Part shown: positions 34,975 through 43,470 of the stretch, one piece after another
How the letters are laid out: each line of letters opens with the position of its first letter
Numbering within the stretch: position 1 is the first letter of the stretch
Source of the DNA: an uncultured Corynebacterium sp.
Lineage (GTDB): Bacteria > Actinomycetota > Actinomycetes > Mycobacteriales > Mycobacteriaceae
Length of the DNA: 64,000 nt
Reading direction: 5' to 3'
Assembly: GCF_946221935.1 (NCBI RefSeq)
Contig: NZ_CAMIGN010000014.1
Location: 1 to 64,000, forward strand
Position numbers and translations under genes: made by a program
The notes under the pieces: generated by a model
Seen by the model: the letters and a program-made list of their open reading frames with translations, nothing else
What the model was told of the DNA's origin: nothing
The model's database searches: none

Positions 34975-37137
34975 TTAGAGCATGCAGCTCACGCAGCCCT
35001 CAACCTCGGTGCCGGTCAAGGCCGTCTGGCGGAGGCGGATGTAGTAGATCGTCTTGATCCCCTTGCGCCACGCATAGATCTGCGCACGGTTGATGTCGCG
35101 CGTGGTGGCGGTGTCCTTGAAGAACAGGGTCAGCGATAGGCCCTGATCCACGTACTTCGTCGCGACTGCGTAAGTGTCGATGATCTTTTCGTAGCCGATC
35201 TCGTACGCGTCCTCGTAGTACTCCAGGTTGTCGTTCGTCATGTACGGAGCCGGGTAGTACACACGACCGATCTTGCCCTCCTTACGAATTTCGATCTTGG
35301 AGGCGATCGGGTGAATCGAGGACGTGGAGTTGTTGATGTAGGAGATGGAACCCGTCGGCGGAATAGCCTGCAGGTTGCGGTTGTATAGACCGTGAGCCTG
35401 CACATCGTCCTTCAGCTGTTGCCAGTCCTGCGCGGTTGGCACCTGGATGCTGGAGTTGCCGATGATTTGGCGGATACGCTCCGTCTTCGGTGCAAACTCC
35501 GCCGGATCGTAGCGGTCGAAGAACTCGCCGCTGGCATAATCGGAGTTTTCGAAGTTGTGGAACCTCTCGCCACGCTCCTGGGCGATCTTGTTGGATGCCT
35601 TCAGAGCTTCGTACATCACTGCTGCGAAGTATGCATTGGTGAAGTCCAGAGCTTCTTCTGAACCGTAGTGGATGTGCTCGCGCCCCAGGAAGCCATGCAG
35701 GTTCATCTGTCCCAGGCCAATGGCGTGGGAGTTGTCGTTACCTTGGCGAACCGAAGGAACCGAGTCGATGGAGGTTTGATCTGCCACTGCGGTCAGGCCG
35801 CGAATCGCGGTCTCGATGGTCTTAGAGAAGTCCGCAGAGTCCATGGCCTTCGCGATGTTCATGGAGCCCAGGTTGCAGGAGATGTCATCGCCGATGGTCT
35901 TGTACGTCAGATCAGCGTTGAACTCCGATGGGGTCGAAACCTGCAGGATTTCGGAGCACAGGTTGGAGTGCGTGATACGACCTTCGATCGGGTTGGCCTT
36001 GTTCACCGTGTCCTCAAACATGATGTACGGGTAGCCCGACTCGAACTGGATCTCCGCCAGCGTTTGGAAGAACGCGCGCGCATTGATCTTGGACTTACGG
36101 ATGCGCGGATCCTCCACCATCTCCTCGTAGTGCTCGGTGATGGAGACATCGGCAAATGGCTTGCCGTAGACGCGTTCAACGTCGTACGGGCTGAACAGAT
36201 ACATGTCGTCATTGCGCTTGGCCAGCTCAAAGGTGATATCCGGGATGACCACTCCCAGAGAGAGCGTCTTAATACGGATCTTTTCATCCGCATTCTCGCG
36301 CTTGGTGTCCAGGAAGCGCAAGATATCTGGGTGGTGTGCGTGGAGATATACCGCGCCGGCACCCTGACGGGCACCCAGCTGGTTGGCGTAGCTAAAGGCA
36401 TCTTCCAGCAGCTTCATCACGGGGATCACACCGGAGGATTGGTTCTCGATGTGCTTAATCGGCGCACCGGCCTCGCGCACATTCGACAGCAACAGTGCTA
36501 CGCCACCGCCGCGCTTGGATAGTTGCAGCGCGGAGTTAATGGATCGGCCAATCGACTCCATGTTGTCCTCAATGCGCAGGAGGAAGCAGGACACCGGCTC
36601 TCCGCGCTGCTTCTTGCCAATGTTGAGGAAGGTGGGCGTTGCAGGCTGGAAGCGTCCGTCCATGATCTCGTCGACGAGGTTCGACGCCAACTCGGTATCC
36701 CCTGCTGCTAGCCCCAATGCGACCATGCATACGCGGTCTTCGAAACGTTCCAAGTAGCGGCGTCCGTCGAAGGTCTTCAGCGTATAGGAGGTGTAGTACT
36801 TGTACGCGCCCAGGAAGGACTGGAAGCGGAATTTCTTGGCATAAGCCTGCTTAAACAGGGACTTTACGAAACTGAACTCGTACTGATTCAACACCGCAGG
36901 ATCGTAGTACTCGTTGTCCACGAGGTACTTGATCTTCTCTTCCAAGTCGTGGAAGTACACAGTGTTCTGATTCACGTGCTGCAGGAAGTACTGGTTAGCA
37001 GCCTCACGATCCTTGTCGAACTGGATCTCTCCCGCGTCGTTGTACAGGTTCAACATTGCGTTCAGAGCGTGATAATCCAGCTGCTCCCGCTGGTCAACGG
37101 GCTCCTGGACGGTCTTTCCAATCTCGGTGCCAGTCAT
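34975..37137 (-). CDS. nrdE: class Ib ribonucleotide reductase alpha subunit
   Basis: 720 residues, the catalytic subunit reducing ribonucleoside diphosphates. The finger-loop region with NLCSEILQ (active-site Cys, Glu), the first active-site Cys in GEPVSCFLLR, the tyrosine pair in IYAWRKGIKTIYYIRLRQTALTGTEVEGC and the C-terminal redox pair CVSC are visible. The short N-terminus without an ATP-cone domain is typical of NrdE. AGGAG lies ~12 nt before the ATG. It is downstream of nrdI in the nrdHIE operon, separated by 139 nt, and ends at the shared terminator with ftn. Confidence 0.97.
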   Translation of the reverse strand: MTGTEIGKTVQEPVDQREQLDYHALNAMLNLYNDAGEIQFDKDREAANQYFLQHVNQNTVYFHDLEEKIKYLVDNEYYDPAVLNQYEFSFVKSLFKQAYAKKFRFQSFLGAYKYYTSYTLKTFDGRRYLERFEDRVCMVALGLAAGDTELASNLVDEIMDGRFQPATPTFLNIGKKQRGEPVSCFLLRIEDNMESIGRSINSALQLSKRGGGVALLLSNVREAGAPIKHIENQSSGVIPVMKLLEDAFSYANQLGARQGAGAVYLHAHHPDILRFLDTKRENADEKIRIKTLSLGVVIPDITFELAKRNDDMYLFSPYDVERVYGKPFADVSITEHYEEMVEDPRIRKSKINARAFFQTLAEIQFESGYPYIMFEDTVNKANPIEGRITHSNLCSEILQVSTPSEFNADLTYKTIGDDISCNLGSMNIAKAMDSADFSKTIETAIRGLTAVADQTSIDSVPSVRQGNDNSHAIGLGQMNLHGFLGREHIHYGSEEALDFTNAYFAAVMYEALKASNKIAQERGERFHNFENSDYASGEFFDRYDPAEFAPKTERIRQIIGNSSIQVPTAQDWQQLKDDVQAHGLYNRNLQAIPPTGSISYINNSTSSIHPIASKIEIRKEGKIGRVYYPAPYMTNDNLEYYEDAYEIGYEKIIDTYAVATKYVDQGLSLTLFFKDTATTRDINRAQIYAWRKGIKTIYYIRLRQTALTGTEVEGCVSCML

Positions 37138-37276
37138 GTGTTTTGTGTTCTCCTCAAAAACTCGCGCTAAGAAAGTCTATTCGCGCCTATGTATTCGTTT
37201 CGATTCTAATCAGTGCCCCGGACATGCGCGGGGCGGATGCGGAGCTCTTACTCCGCTGGCTTTTCAACCCGCTGTG

Positions 37277-37720
37277 TCAGCTTGCTAACTCCCAGCGTCC
37301 TTCGTTTCGCAAAGAAGTCTCGAACTCCGCCAAGCCTGCACGCACCCTTTGGACGTCCTCCTCGGTTCCCATCAGTTCAAAGCGATATAGATAGGGAACT
37401 TGGCACTTGGCGGAGATCACCTCCCCGGCCTTTCCGAAGTCAGCTCCGAAGTTGATGTTGCCGGAGGCGATCACGCCGCGCAGCCACTTACGGTTTTGCT
37501 CCACATTGAGGAACTTGATCACCTGTTTCGGCACTGGGCGCGAAAACTCTCCTGTCATCCCTGCTCCCCCGCCATACGTTGGCACTATCAGGACATGTGG
37601 TTGGTCGACCAGCAGGGGGGCGTCGCTACGCTTAAGCGGAATGCGACTAGAAGGTAGACCGAGCTTCCGCACAAAGCGGTGAGTGTTCTCTGTCGTGGAG
37701 GAAAAATACGTGATCAGCAT
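37277..37720 (-). CDS. nrdI: NrdI flavodoxin-like protein
   Basis: 147 residues. NrdI supplies the oxidant that builds the Mn-tyrosyl cofactor of NrdF. The FMN-binding loop YFSSTTENTHRFVRKLG is at the N-terminus, with PTYGGG and GVIASGNINFGADF further on, all typical. The start is an ATG at 37720 with GGAGG at moderate distance. It lies between nrdH and nrdE. A terminator-like hairpin upstream separates it from nrdH, so its expression may depend on read-through. Confidence 0.96.
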   Translation of the reverse strand: MLITYFSSTTENTHRFVRKLGLPSSRIPLKRSDAPLLVDQPHVLIVPTYGGGAGMTGEFSRPVPKQVIKFLNVEQNRKWLRGVIASGNINFGADFGKAGEVISAKCQVPYLYRFELMGTEEDVQRVRAGLAEFETSLRNEGRWELAS

Positions 37721-37766
37721 TGAGCCTCATCCTAAACAGCAATGCACATAGTCAGTGGTGCGCTAA

Positions 37767-37795
37767 AAAGAGCCTCCACCGGAGATGGTGAAGGC
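37767..37795 (-). terminator. terminator-like hairpin between nrdH and nrdI
   Basis: On the minus strand GCCTTCACC and GGTGGAGGC form a 9-bp stem around ATCTCC, followed by TCTTTTTAG, 15 nt past the nrdH stop. It should end part of the transcripts after nrdH. Confidence 0.75.
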
Positions 37796-37809
37796 AATTG
37801 GCGCGCAGA

Positions 37810-38040
37810 TTAGGCAGCCTCTGCGGTCAGGGTGCGAATGCGATCGGGGCGGAAGCCGGACCAGTGATCTTCGCCAGCAACAACCACAGGTGCCTGCAGG
37901 TGGCCCAGCGCCATGACGTAGTCGCGAGCTTCATCGTCGAGGCTGATGTCCACGAGTTCGTAATCAAGACCGGCCTTGTCGAGAGCCTTCTTGGTGGCGT
38001 TGCACTGAACACAGGCGGGCTTGGTGTAGACGGTGATCAT
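37810..38040 (-). CDS. nrdH: NrdH glutaredoxin-like electron donor
   Basis: About 76 residues. Reduces the C-terminal cysteine pair of NrdE. The redox motif is CVQC (ACVQCNATKKAL), followed by the thioredoxin-reductase-compatible APVVVAGEDHWSGFRPDRI, where WSGFRPD is the NrdH signature. Start choice: the ATG at 38040 (MITVYTKPAC) matches family N-termini; an ATG four codons earlier lies only 1 nt from AGGAG, and the frame is open to 38100. It is the first gene of the nrdHIE operon. Tandem NrdR-box-like repeats lie ~215-285 nt upstream. Confidence 0.95.
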   Translation of the reverse strand: MITVYTKPACVQCNATKKALDKAGLDYELVDISLDDEARDYVMALGHLQAPVVVAGEDHWSGFRPDRIRTLTAEAA

Positions 38041-38255
38041 AGTGGCTGTCATTCTCCTGAATACTTCAAAAATACTTCGGATTGTTCGGCCCGGCGACAA
38101 TGATTTCTGTGGGCGCTATCGGTGTAGGTTTTCGTCAGTGTACGTCTGGCGGGGCTTATGTTCCGCGCCCCTCGTTGACTTGCTTAAGACTACACATCAC
38201 AAGCGTGTAAGACAACCGCAAAAACACAACATTTTGGGTCGCAATTAATCACTGA

Positions 38256-38273
38256 ACACTACATCTAGTAGTT
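38256..38273. promoter_or_regulatory. NrdR-box-like site 1
   Basis: ACACTACATCTAGTAGTT is nearly palindromic (ACTAC-ATCTA-GTAGT) and keeps the CwA-AT-TwG core of the NrdR consensus. It shares the 12-mer CACTACATCTAG with site 2, starting 53 bp away. The 466-nt gap between nrdH and rpmJ holds these sites, an rpmJ terminator and no other gene. Confidence 0.6.
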
Positions 38274-38308
38274 ACAAGTTGAGTATTCGCAGGTGGTAGA
38301 TTTTCCCA

Positions 38309-38326
38309 CCACTACATCTAGCCACA
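38309..38326. promoter_or_regulatory. NrdR-box-like site 2
   Basis: CCACTACATCTAGCCACA repeats the CACTACATCTAG core of site 1. A partly overlapping GGTGG / CCACC dyad (38291-38311) lies beside it. Spacing of 53 bp is longer than the roughly three helical turns usually seen between paired NrdR boxes. Confidence 0.5.
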
Positions 38327-38432
38327 TGAAAAACATGCATGTAATTTCAAAGCGTGGATTACACCAAACAGAGAAGCCATCTGTGAGCTGGCAAAAGCCC
38401 CTCAAGCCATATCTTTGCCACCCCCAAGCAAT

Positions 38433-38490
38433 AAAAATCCCCCGCCTCACGCAACAGTGCGCGAGCACTGAAACGAAAAGACGGGGGAAA
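38433..38490 (-). terminator. intrinsic terminator after rpmJ
   Basis: On the minus strand TCCCCCG pairs with CGGGGGA, enclosing an inner CAGTGC / GCACTG hairpin, followed by TTTTTATT. It begins 17 nt past the rpmJ stop. Confidence 0.82.
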
Positions 38491-38506
38491 GTGGAACCCT
38501 CTGGCT

Positions 38507-38629
38507 TTAGCCCTGGCGAGCCTTGAAGCGAGGTTCCTTCTTGTTGATCACGTAGACCTTACCGCGGCGACGAACGACCTGAGCGCCCGGCTTGTTCTTC
38601 AGCGACCGAAGGGACTTGCGGACCTTCAT
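38507..38629 (-). CDS. rpmJ: 50S ribosomal protein L36, Zn-free form
   Basis: 40 residues: MKVRKSLRSLKNKPGAQVV at the N-terminus and VINKKEPRFKARQG at the C-terminus. This is the L36 paralogue that has lost the four zinc-binding residues (no cysteine at all); such forms replace the zinc protein when zinc is scarce, although in corynebacteria this is often the version found near nrdH and nadE. AAAGGAG lies 7 nt before the ATG. It is monocistronic with its own terminator. Confidence 0.95.
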   Translation of the reverse strand: MKVRKSLRSLKNKPGAQVVRRRGKVYVINKKEPRFKARQG

Positions 38630-38776
38630 CGGGCGCTCCTTTCCTCATCGACTTTCTTTACATCGCCAGGCAACGCAGGCTAAAAACCCGCTTATGCCGC
38701 CCGGCACAAACACAAACGATGAGTCTACCCACCGACTCACTCAAAACCAAATAAGTGCATAAGCTGACGGACGGTC

Positions 38777-38782
38777 TAGCAT
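38777..38782 (+). promoter_or_regulatory. -10 box TAGCAT, leaderless type, for nadE
   Basis: TAGCAT ends 8 nt before the ATG at 38791. The GGAAGG between them is too close to the start to act as a ribosome site. Confidence 0.5.
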
Positions 38783-38790
38783 CGGAAGGC

Positions 38791-39711
38791 ATGAGCCCTT
38801 CACCTGAAAAGTCCACCGGCATCCCCAGCCCCTCCCACACCGCGAATGCGCGCCCTCTGCACGCGCGCATTATCGAAGAACTGGGGGTTCGCTCCACTAT
38901 CGACCCGGCCGCTGAAGTGGAACGTCGTGTGCAGTTCATCGCCAACTATCTGCAGGCCACACGCACCCGAACCCTAGTGCTGGGCATCTCCGGCGGCCAG
39001 GACTCCACGCTCGCAGGCAAGCTATGCCAGTTAGCATGTGATCGCCTCAATGAACAGGCCACCAATGACCAAGCTGCCGATCAGCCATACCGTTTCTGCG
39101 CCGTGCGCCTGCCCTATGGAGTCCAGGCAGACGAGGACGACGCACAGATTGCGCTGGAGTTTATCGCACCGAGTATGGGCGTCACCGTCAACATTAAGGG
39201 TGCCACTGACGAAGCAGCGCGAGCAACGAGCGAGGCCCTCGGCATTTCGCACGTCAGCGACTTCAACAAGGGCAATATTAAGGCGCGCGAGCGCATGATC
39301 GCACAATATGCGCTCGCCGGCGAACTCGGCGGATTGGTTGTAGGCACAGATCATGCAGCAGAGGCAATCACGGGGTTCTACACCAAACACGGCGACGGCG
39401 CGGCAGACCTCATGCCACTGGCGGGACTCACGAAGCGACAGGGCGCAGCCCTACTGCAGCACCTCGGCGCCCCCGATAGCACCTGGCAGAAAGTCCCCAC
39501 CGCCGACCTGGAAGAAGATCGTCCTGCCCTGCCCGACGAAGAGGCGCTAGGTGTGACGTACACGCAGCTTGACGATTACTTGGAAAGCACCAATGGTGCC
39601 GCAGACCTAGATCCGCAGGTCGCTAAGCACATCGAAGGCCTGTGGTTCCGGTCGCGTCACAAGCGGCATCTGCCGGTTGTTCCTCACGACAACTGGTGGC
39701 AGGCAGACTAG
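38791..39711 (+). CDS. nadE: NH3-dependent NAD+ synthetase
   Basis: 306 residues from the ATG at 38791. Converts deamido-NAD to NAD using ATP and ammonia; there is no glutaminase domain. The PP-loop LGISGGQDSTLAGKLCQLA, VRLPYGVQADEDDAQ, the deamido-NAD contacts FNKGNIKARERM and GTDHAAEAITGFYTKHGDGAADLMPLAGLTKRQ are all present. A GTG 12 codons earlier (38755) lacks both a ribosome site and a promoter; the TAGCAT box 8 nt from the ATG supports 38791. It ends directly against the convergent VKOR gene. Confidence 0.95.
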   Translation: MSPSPEKSTGIPSPSHTANARPLHARIIEELGVRSTIDPAAEVERRVQFIANYLQATRTRTLVLGISGGQDSTLAGKLCQLACDRLNEQATNDQAADQPYRFCAVRLPYGVQADEDDAQIALEFIAPSMGVTVNIKGATDEAARATSEALGISHVSDFNKGNIKARERMIAQYALAGELGGLVVGTDHAAEAITGFYTKHGDGAADLMPLAGLTKRQGAALLQHLGAPDSTWQKVPTADLEEDRPALPDEEALGVTYTQLDDYLESTNGAADLDPQVAKHIEGLWFRSRHKRHLPVVPHDNWWQAD

Positions 39712-40281
39712 TTAGAACACGAACTGATCCAGAATCAGTGCGGTGAAGGCTAGGAACCAAGCCACAATTACCAGCAGTGGCATTCCCAGTGCGGAGTGAG
39801 GAACGCCCTCCCCCGCTTCACGACGCTGTTCGCGCAGGATGTGCACCAAGGTCATCACAAACATCGGCAGCGTCGCGGCCCACACCGCCATGCAATAAGG
39901 GCAAAGCGCGCCGATGGAGTAGATCGCAGCATAGGCCAGCCAGTGCACAAACACCACGCCCAGCGCCAACCCCGCCAGCGTGCAGTACCACATCCAGCGC
40001 GGGAGCTTCGCGCCGACGATGAGCATCACGGCCAAGGTCATCATCACCGGAAAACCAATCAGACCGATAAAGGGGTTGGCGAACCCGAACGCAGATGCCT
40101 GATCCGAGGCCATCACGTCCGTACACGAGATCACCTCGTTGAAGGTGCAGGCTGGCTTGAAGTCGGGGTTCAGCGCCATCTGCAGCTTGTCGTGCATGAT
40201 CAAGGCGGAGAAGATCAGCCCGATCGTGGATAGCACCAGGAAGGTAATACCGAAGCGCTTCGTCGCTCCTAGACCGTTCAT
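39712..40281 (-). CDS. VKOR-family quinone-linked thiol oxidase
   Basis: 189 residues, about five membrane helices. Vitamin K epoxide reductase homologues in bacteria re-oxidise a DsbA-like partner and pass electrons to menaquinone. The active-site pair is CPYC at 127-130, and the loop pair is C45 and C53 (ACTFNEVISC), in the usual order. The DsbA-like gene lies upstream on the same strand, separated by tRNA-Ala, so the two probably form the disulfide-forming system of the cell envelope. GAGAG precedes the ATG. Assignment is by motif; menaquinone coupling is inferred from the family. Confidence 0.93.
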   Translation of the reverse strand: MNGLGATKRFGITFLVLSTIGLIFSALIMHDKLQMALNPDFKPACTFNEVISCTDVMASDQASAFGFANPFIGLIGFPVMMTLAVMLIVGAKLPRWMWYCTLAGLALGVVFVHWLAYAAIYSIGALCPYCMAVWAATLPMFVMTLVHILREQRREAGEGVPHSALGMPLLVIVAWFLAFTALILDQFVF

Positions 40282-40315
40282 GAGTTTTCTCTCTGATTGT
40301 TTGTGACGCCCACAC

Positions 40316-40359
40316 CTGTCTCGAACCGCATCGTTGCTATGAAGCGGTAGTTGAGACAG
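40316..40359 (-). other. inverted repeat upstream of the VKOR gene
   Basis: CTGTCTC and GAGACAG (outer arms, 7 bp) with CCGC / GCGG (inner arms) form an interrupted hairpin ending ~35 nt before the VKOR start. There is no T-run, so it is more likely a leader structure or operator than a terminator. Confidence 0.4.
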
Positions 40360-40469
40360 CCACAGCGGAGCCCTTTCACCTCGGTAAACTCCCTGAGCTG
40401 GGCGATTTCCATTGAGAACAGATTAGCACGCTGTGCGCGCTACTCCCCTTTTCCAGCGGTGACAGATAC

Positions 40470-40503
40470 AACAAAACCCCCGGTCGGTGAAGACCGGGGG
40501 TTG
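40470..40503 (-). terminator. intrinsic terminator after tRNA-Ala
   Basis: On the minus strand AACCCCCGGTC pairs with GACCGGGGGTT around 6 nt, followed by TTGTTG. It starts 9 nt past the tRNA 3' end. Confidence 0.88.
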
Positions 40504-40511
40504 GAATCCAG

Positions 40512-40584
40512 TGGAGCTAACGGGATTCGAACCCGTGACCCCCACACTGCCAGTGTGGTGCGCTACCAGCTGCGCCATAGCCCC
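40512..40584 (-). tRNA. tRNA-Ala (anticodon GGC)
   Basis: On the minus strand the acceptor GGGGCTA pairs with TAGCTCC (one G-T pair), the anticodon stem CCACA/TGTGG encloses CTGGCAG (anticodon GGC), and the T-loop reads GTTCGAATCCC. 73 nt with discriminator A; CCA is not encoded. Confidence 0.97.
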
Positions 40585-40702
40585 GCTGCCTACCAGGCGA
40601 TTTACTTCTAAATCCCTGTGAAGCGAACGGTGTTAAAGCTACAACACTGGAATTAACTTCTCCAAATCGCCTGGTTGCGCTGGGGTAGCAATCGCTTGAG
40701 CG

Positions 40703-41449
40703 CTATTTGCCTTCCAGCACAGTCGGAACCCAGGAGCCCAGAGTCTCATCCGGATTCATCGGTGGATCGAAGCGCTTGCCATTCTTGTACAGCAGTGGCG
40801 AGGAGACGTCACCTTCTCGCTTTTCGACTTCCTTGTCATTCTCGCGGGAGATCTTCGCGCCTTCGTCCTTAACGGACTTGTCACGAATCTTCTCAACCAC
40901 GCCGCCGTCTACGCCCATCTTGTCTGCAGCGTTAGCCAGATCGTCCCACTCCCACTGACGGGTAACGGTGGACTGCTCTTCCATCATCAGGCGGTGGAGG
41001 TTCCAAAACGCATCCACGTCACCAGTCTTTGCCACTGCCCAGGCGACAGCCGCACCACGGGTGGAAGGACCGGACTCGTCGCCACGATCCAGGAAGTTCA
41101 GGAAGCGGAACTTCACCTTCACCTTGCCGTCTTCCAGTGCCTTCTTCACATCGTCGCTAGAGGCGGTCTCCAGCTGCGCGCAGTAGTGGCAGCTGAAATC
41201 CTCGAAGACCTCGACGGTCGGCACGTTGTCGCCTGCATTCTCTGCTTCCAGGGTGACGATGCTGTCCTTGGCCGTCATCTTCACCTTTACCTCGTCGTTC
41301 GGCAGGCTAATGTTATCGACCTTGTGCTTCTGGTTGTTGTACACAATGAAACCAATGGCTACAGCTGCAATGACGAGAATTGCAATGATTCCCCACAGGA
41401 AGCCGTTGCCCCCTTTAGATGCATTAGGGGCCTTAATTTTCTGGCTCAC
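40703..41449 (-). CDS. DsbA-like membrane-anchored thiol:disulfide oxidoreductase
   Basis: 248 residues. One N-terminal membrane helix (~17-37, FLWGIIAILVIAAVAIGFIVY) anchors a DsbA-type thioredoxin domain outside the cell. The active site is CHYC at 87-90 within VEVFEDFSCHYCAQL, followed by the helical insert (GAAVAWAVAKTGDVDAFWNLHRLMM) and a cis-proline region near SSPLLYKNGKRF. It would introduce disulfides into exported proteins and be re-oxidised by the VKOR homologue nearby. A GTG start follows AAAGGA. It lies upstream of pgm in other corynebacteria, as here. Relation to MdbA is likely but not proven. Confidence 0.92.
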   Translation of the reverse strand: MSQKIKAPNASKGGNGFLWGIIAILVIAAVAIGFIVYNNQKHKVDNISLPNDEVKVKMTAKDSIVTLEAENAGDNVPTVEVFEDFSCHYCAQLETASSDDVKKALEDGKVKVKFRFLNFLDRGDESGPSTRGAAVAWAVAKTGDVDAFWNLHRLMMEEQSTVTRQWEWDDLANAADKMGVDGGVVEKIRDKSVKDEGAKISRENDKEVEKREGDVSSPLLYKNGKRFDPPMNPDETLGSWVPTVLEGK

Positions 41450-41592
41450 CGAGTGTTCCTTTCCGAAATGGTGACGTGTCTACTGCGCATGAGGGTATCG
41501 CAAGAGTCTGGCAAAACACTGAATCGACCCCGTGATTTTACGCAAACCTGCAGCGATTGCCCCGGGGAAGAGGCCGCCCCAATGTTGTGGGT

Positions 41593-43248
41593 CTAGCCCA
41601 GCACGCCATCCACGACAACCTGCGCCTCCTCCAGCACCTTCTCCAGGTGGTCGGCACCGTTAAAGGACTCAGCATAAATCTTGTACTTGTCCTCCGTACC
41701 GCTTGGGCGGGCGGCAAACCAAGCGTTTTCGGTGGTCACCTTCACTCCCCCAATAGCCGCGCCGTTGCCTGGAGCCTCCGTCAAGATCGACTCGATCTTC
41801 TCCCCCGCCAATTCGGTTGCTTCTACGTCGTTGGCGCTGAGCTTCTTCAGACGCTCCTTCTGCTCGCGGTTGGCCGGGGCATCGATGCGCTTGTACTGCG
41901 GCGCGCCTAGTTCCTCGGCCAGCTCCCGATAACGCTCTGAAGGGCTCTTGCCGGTCGTTGCCTTAATTTCGGACGCCAACAGGTCAGCGATGATGCCGTC
42001 CTTATCAGTGGACCAGACCTGCCCGTTGCGACGTAGAAAGGAAGCACCGGCGGATTCTTCTCCGCCAAAGCCCACGGATCCATTGACCAGCCCCGGCACG
42101 AACCACTTGAACCCGACCGGAACCTCCATCAGGTTGCGTCCCATACGAGCCACAACGCGGTCAATCATCGAGGAGCTCACCAGGGTCTTGCCCACGGCGG
42201 CCTCTTGCGGCCAGTTCTCACGGTGACTAAAGAGGTATTCGATGGCCACGGCAAGGTAGTGATTTGGGTTCATCAGGCCTGCGTCTGGGGTGACGATTCC
42301 GTGGCGGTCGGAGTCGGCGTCATTACCAGTAGCGATGTCATAGGAAGACCCGCCGGCGCCTGCGACAGAATCGACCAGCGAGGCCATCGCGGACGGCGAA
42401 GAGCAATCCATGCGGATCTTGCCGTCAGAGTCCAAGGTCATGAAACCGAAGGCGGGATCGATGGTGGGGTTGACAACCGTGAGATCGAGGCCGTGCACAT
42501 CAGCGATACGGTCCCAATACGCCACGGAGGCACCACCCATGGGATCGGCGCCGATGCGCACGCCTGCGTTGCGGATAGCCTCGATGTCGATAACCTCCGG
42601 CAGAGCGGCAACATAGTTGCCCAGGTAGTTGTGGCTCTCCACTAGTTCGGTGGAAGTGGAACGCAGTACGCCAGCGAGGTTTGCGTCCAGGTATTCGTTG
42701 GCACGGCGGGCAATCCAGCTGGTGGCGTCGGTATCCGCAGGCCCACCGGTCGGCGGGTTGTACTTGAAGCCGCCGTCACGTGGCGGGTTGTGAGAGGGAG
42801 TCACGACAATACCGTCGGCGCGGCCAGCGTCGTTGCCTTCCGGCCCACCGGGCAGCTGCTTGTTGTACTCCAGGATCGCGAAGCTGACAGACGGGGTGGG
42901 CACAAAACCGCGTTCCTGATCCACCTTGACCGTCACGCGGTTACCAGCCAGGACCTCCAGCGCGGTAGCCTCGGCCGGTTCAGATAGAGCGTGCGGGTCA
43001 CGGCCAATAAAAATTGGACCGTTGATTCCCTGCTCGCGGCGGTAATCGACGATGGCCTGGGTGGTTGCCAGGATGTGTGCCTCGTTAAAGGCTCCATCGA
43101 AGGCGCTACCGCGATGACCGGAGGTGCCGAAGCTGACGCGCTGTCCCGGATCAGCCAAGTTTGGAACCGTAGCGGAGTAGGCCTCGAGCAGGGCTGGGAT
43201 ATCGGTGAGGTCTTCGGGGGTGGCGGGCTGGCCAGCGCGTGGGTGCAT
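41593..43248 (-). CDS. pgm: phosphoglucomutase (alpha-D-glucose-1,6-bisphosphate type)
   Basis: 551 residues. Interconverts glucose-1- and glucose-6-phosphate, feeding glycogen, trehalose and wall polysaccharide synthesis. The phosphoserine loop is VVTPSHNPPRDGGFKYNPPTGGPAD, the N-terminal substrate loop VSFGTSGHRG, the metal loop NDADSDRHGIV, the sugar loop GGEESAGAS and the phosphate-binding RPSGTEDKYKIYAES. The start is the ATG at 43248 (MHPRAGQPATP) with GAAGGA ~6 nt upstream; the in-frame codon 20 residues earlier has no such site. Monocistronic, divergent from the symporter gene. Confidence 0.96.
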   Translation of the reverse strand: MHPRAGQPATPEDLTDIPALLEAYSATVPNLADPGQRVSFGTSGHRGSAFDGAFNEAHILATTQAIVDYRREQGINGPIFIGRDPHALSEPAEATALEVLAGNRVTVKVDQERGFVPTPSVSFAILEYNKQLPGGPEGNDAGRADGIVVTPSHNPPRDGGFKYNPPTGGPADTDATSWIARRANEYLDANLAGVLRSTSTELVESHNYLGNYVAALPEVIDIEAIRNAGVRIGADPMGGASVAYWDRIADVHGLDLTVVNPTIDPAFGFMTLDSDGKIRMDCSSPSAMASLVDSVAGAGGSSYDIATGNDADSDRHGIVTPDAGLMNPNHYLAVAIEYLFSHRENWPQEAAVGKTLVSSSMIDRVVARMGRNLMEVPVGFKWFVPGLVNGSVGFGGEESAGASFLRRNGQVWSTDKDGIIADLLASEIKATTGKSPSERYRELAEELGAPQYKRIDAPANREQKERLKKLSANDVEATELAGEKIESILTEAPGNGAAIGGVKVTTENAWFAARPSGTEDKYKIYAESFNGADHLEKVLEEAQVVVDGVLG

Positions 43249-43455
43249 TTTTAATCCTTCGGTCGGTGCCTGAAGCAGTGGTGCCTTAAAGCAAATTTTT
43301 GTGCTCAATATTTATGGTGCCCGATTCTGCACCGTTTTTCAGCGCGCTTGCACCCGAAAAACGCCCCCTTGATGACTCTTTAACAACGGGTAACCGCAAA
43401 GCGGAACCTATCGAGGAATTTTTGGAAACCGTTTCATCTCTCCCCGCTACCGGCG

Positions 43456-43461
43456 TACTGT
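43456..43461 (+). promoter_or_regulatory. -10 box TACTGT, leaderless type, for the symporter
   Basis: TACTGT ends 9 nt before the ATG at 43471 and no Shine-Dalgarno is present. An 8-bp dyad CGTTTTTC / GAAAAACG (43333-43340, 43356-43363) lies further upstream. Confidence 0.4.
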
Positions 43462-43470
43462 CTGTAGTTC

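Noticed and set aside
38101..38506. Adenosylcobalamin riboswitch upstream of nrdHIE
   Set aside because: No B12-box-like sequence was found; paired palindromic repeats explain the region better as NrdR sites.
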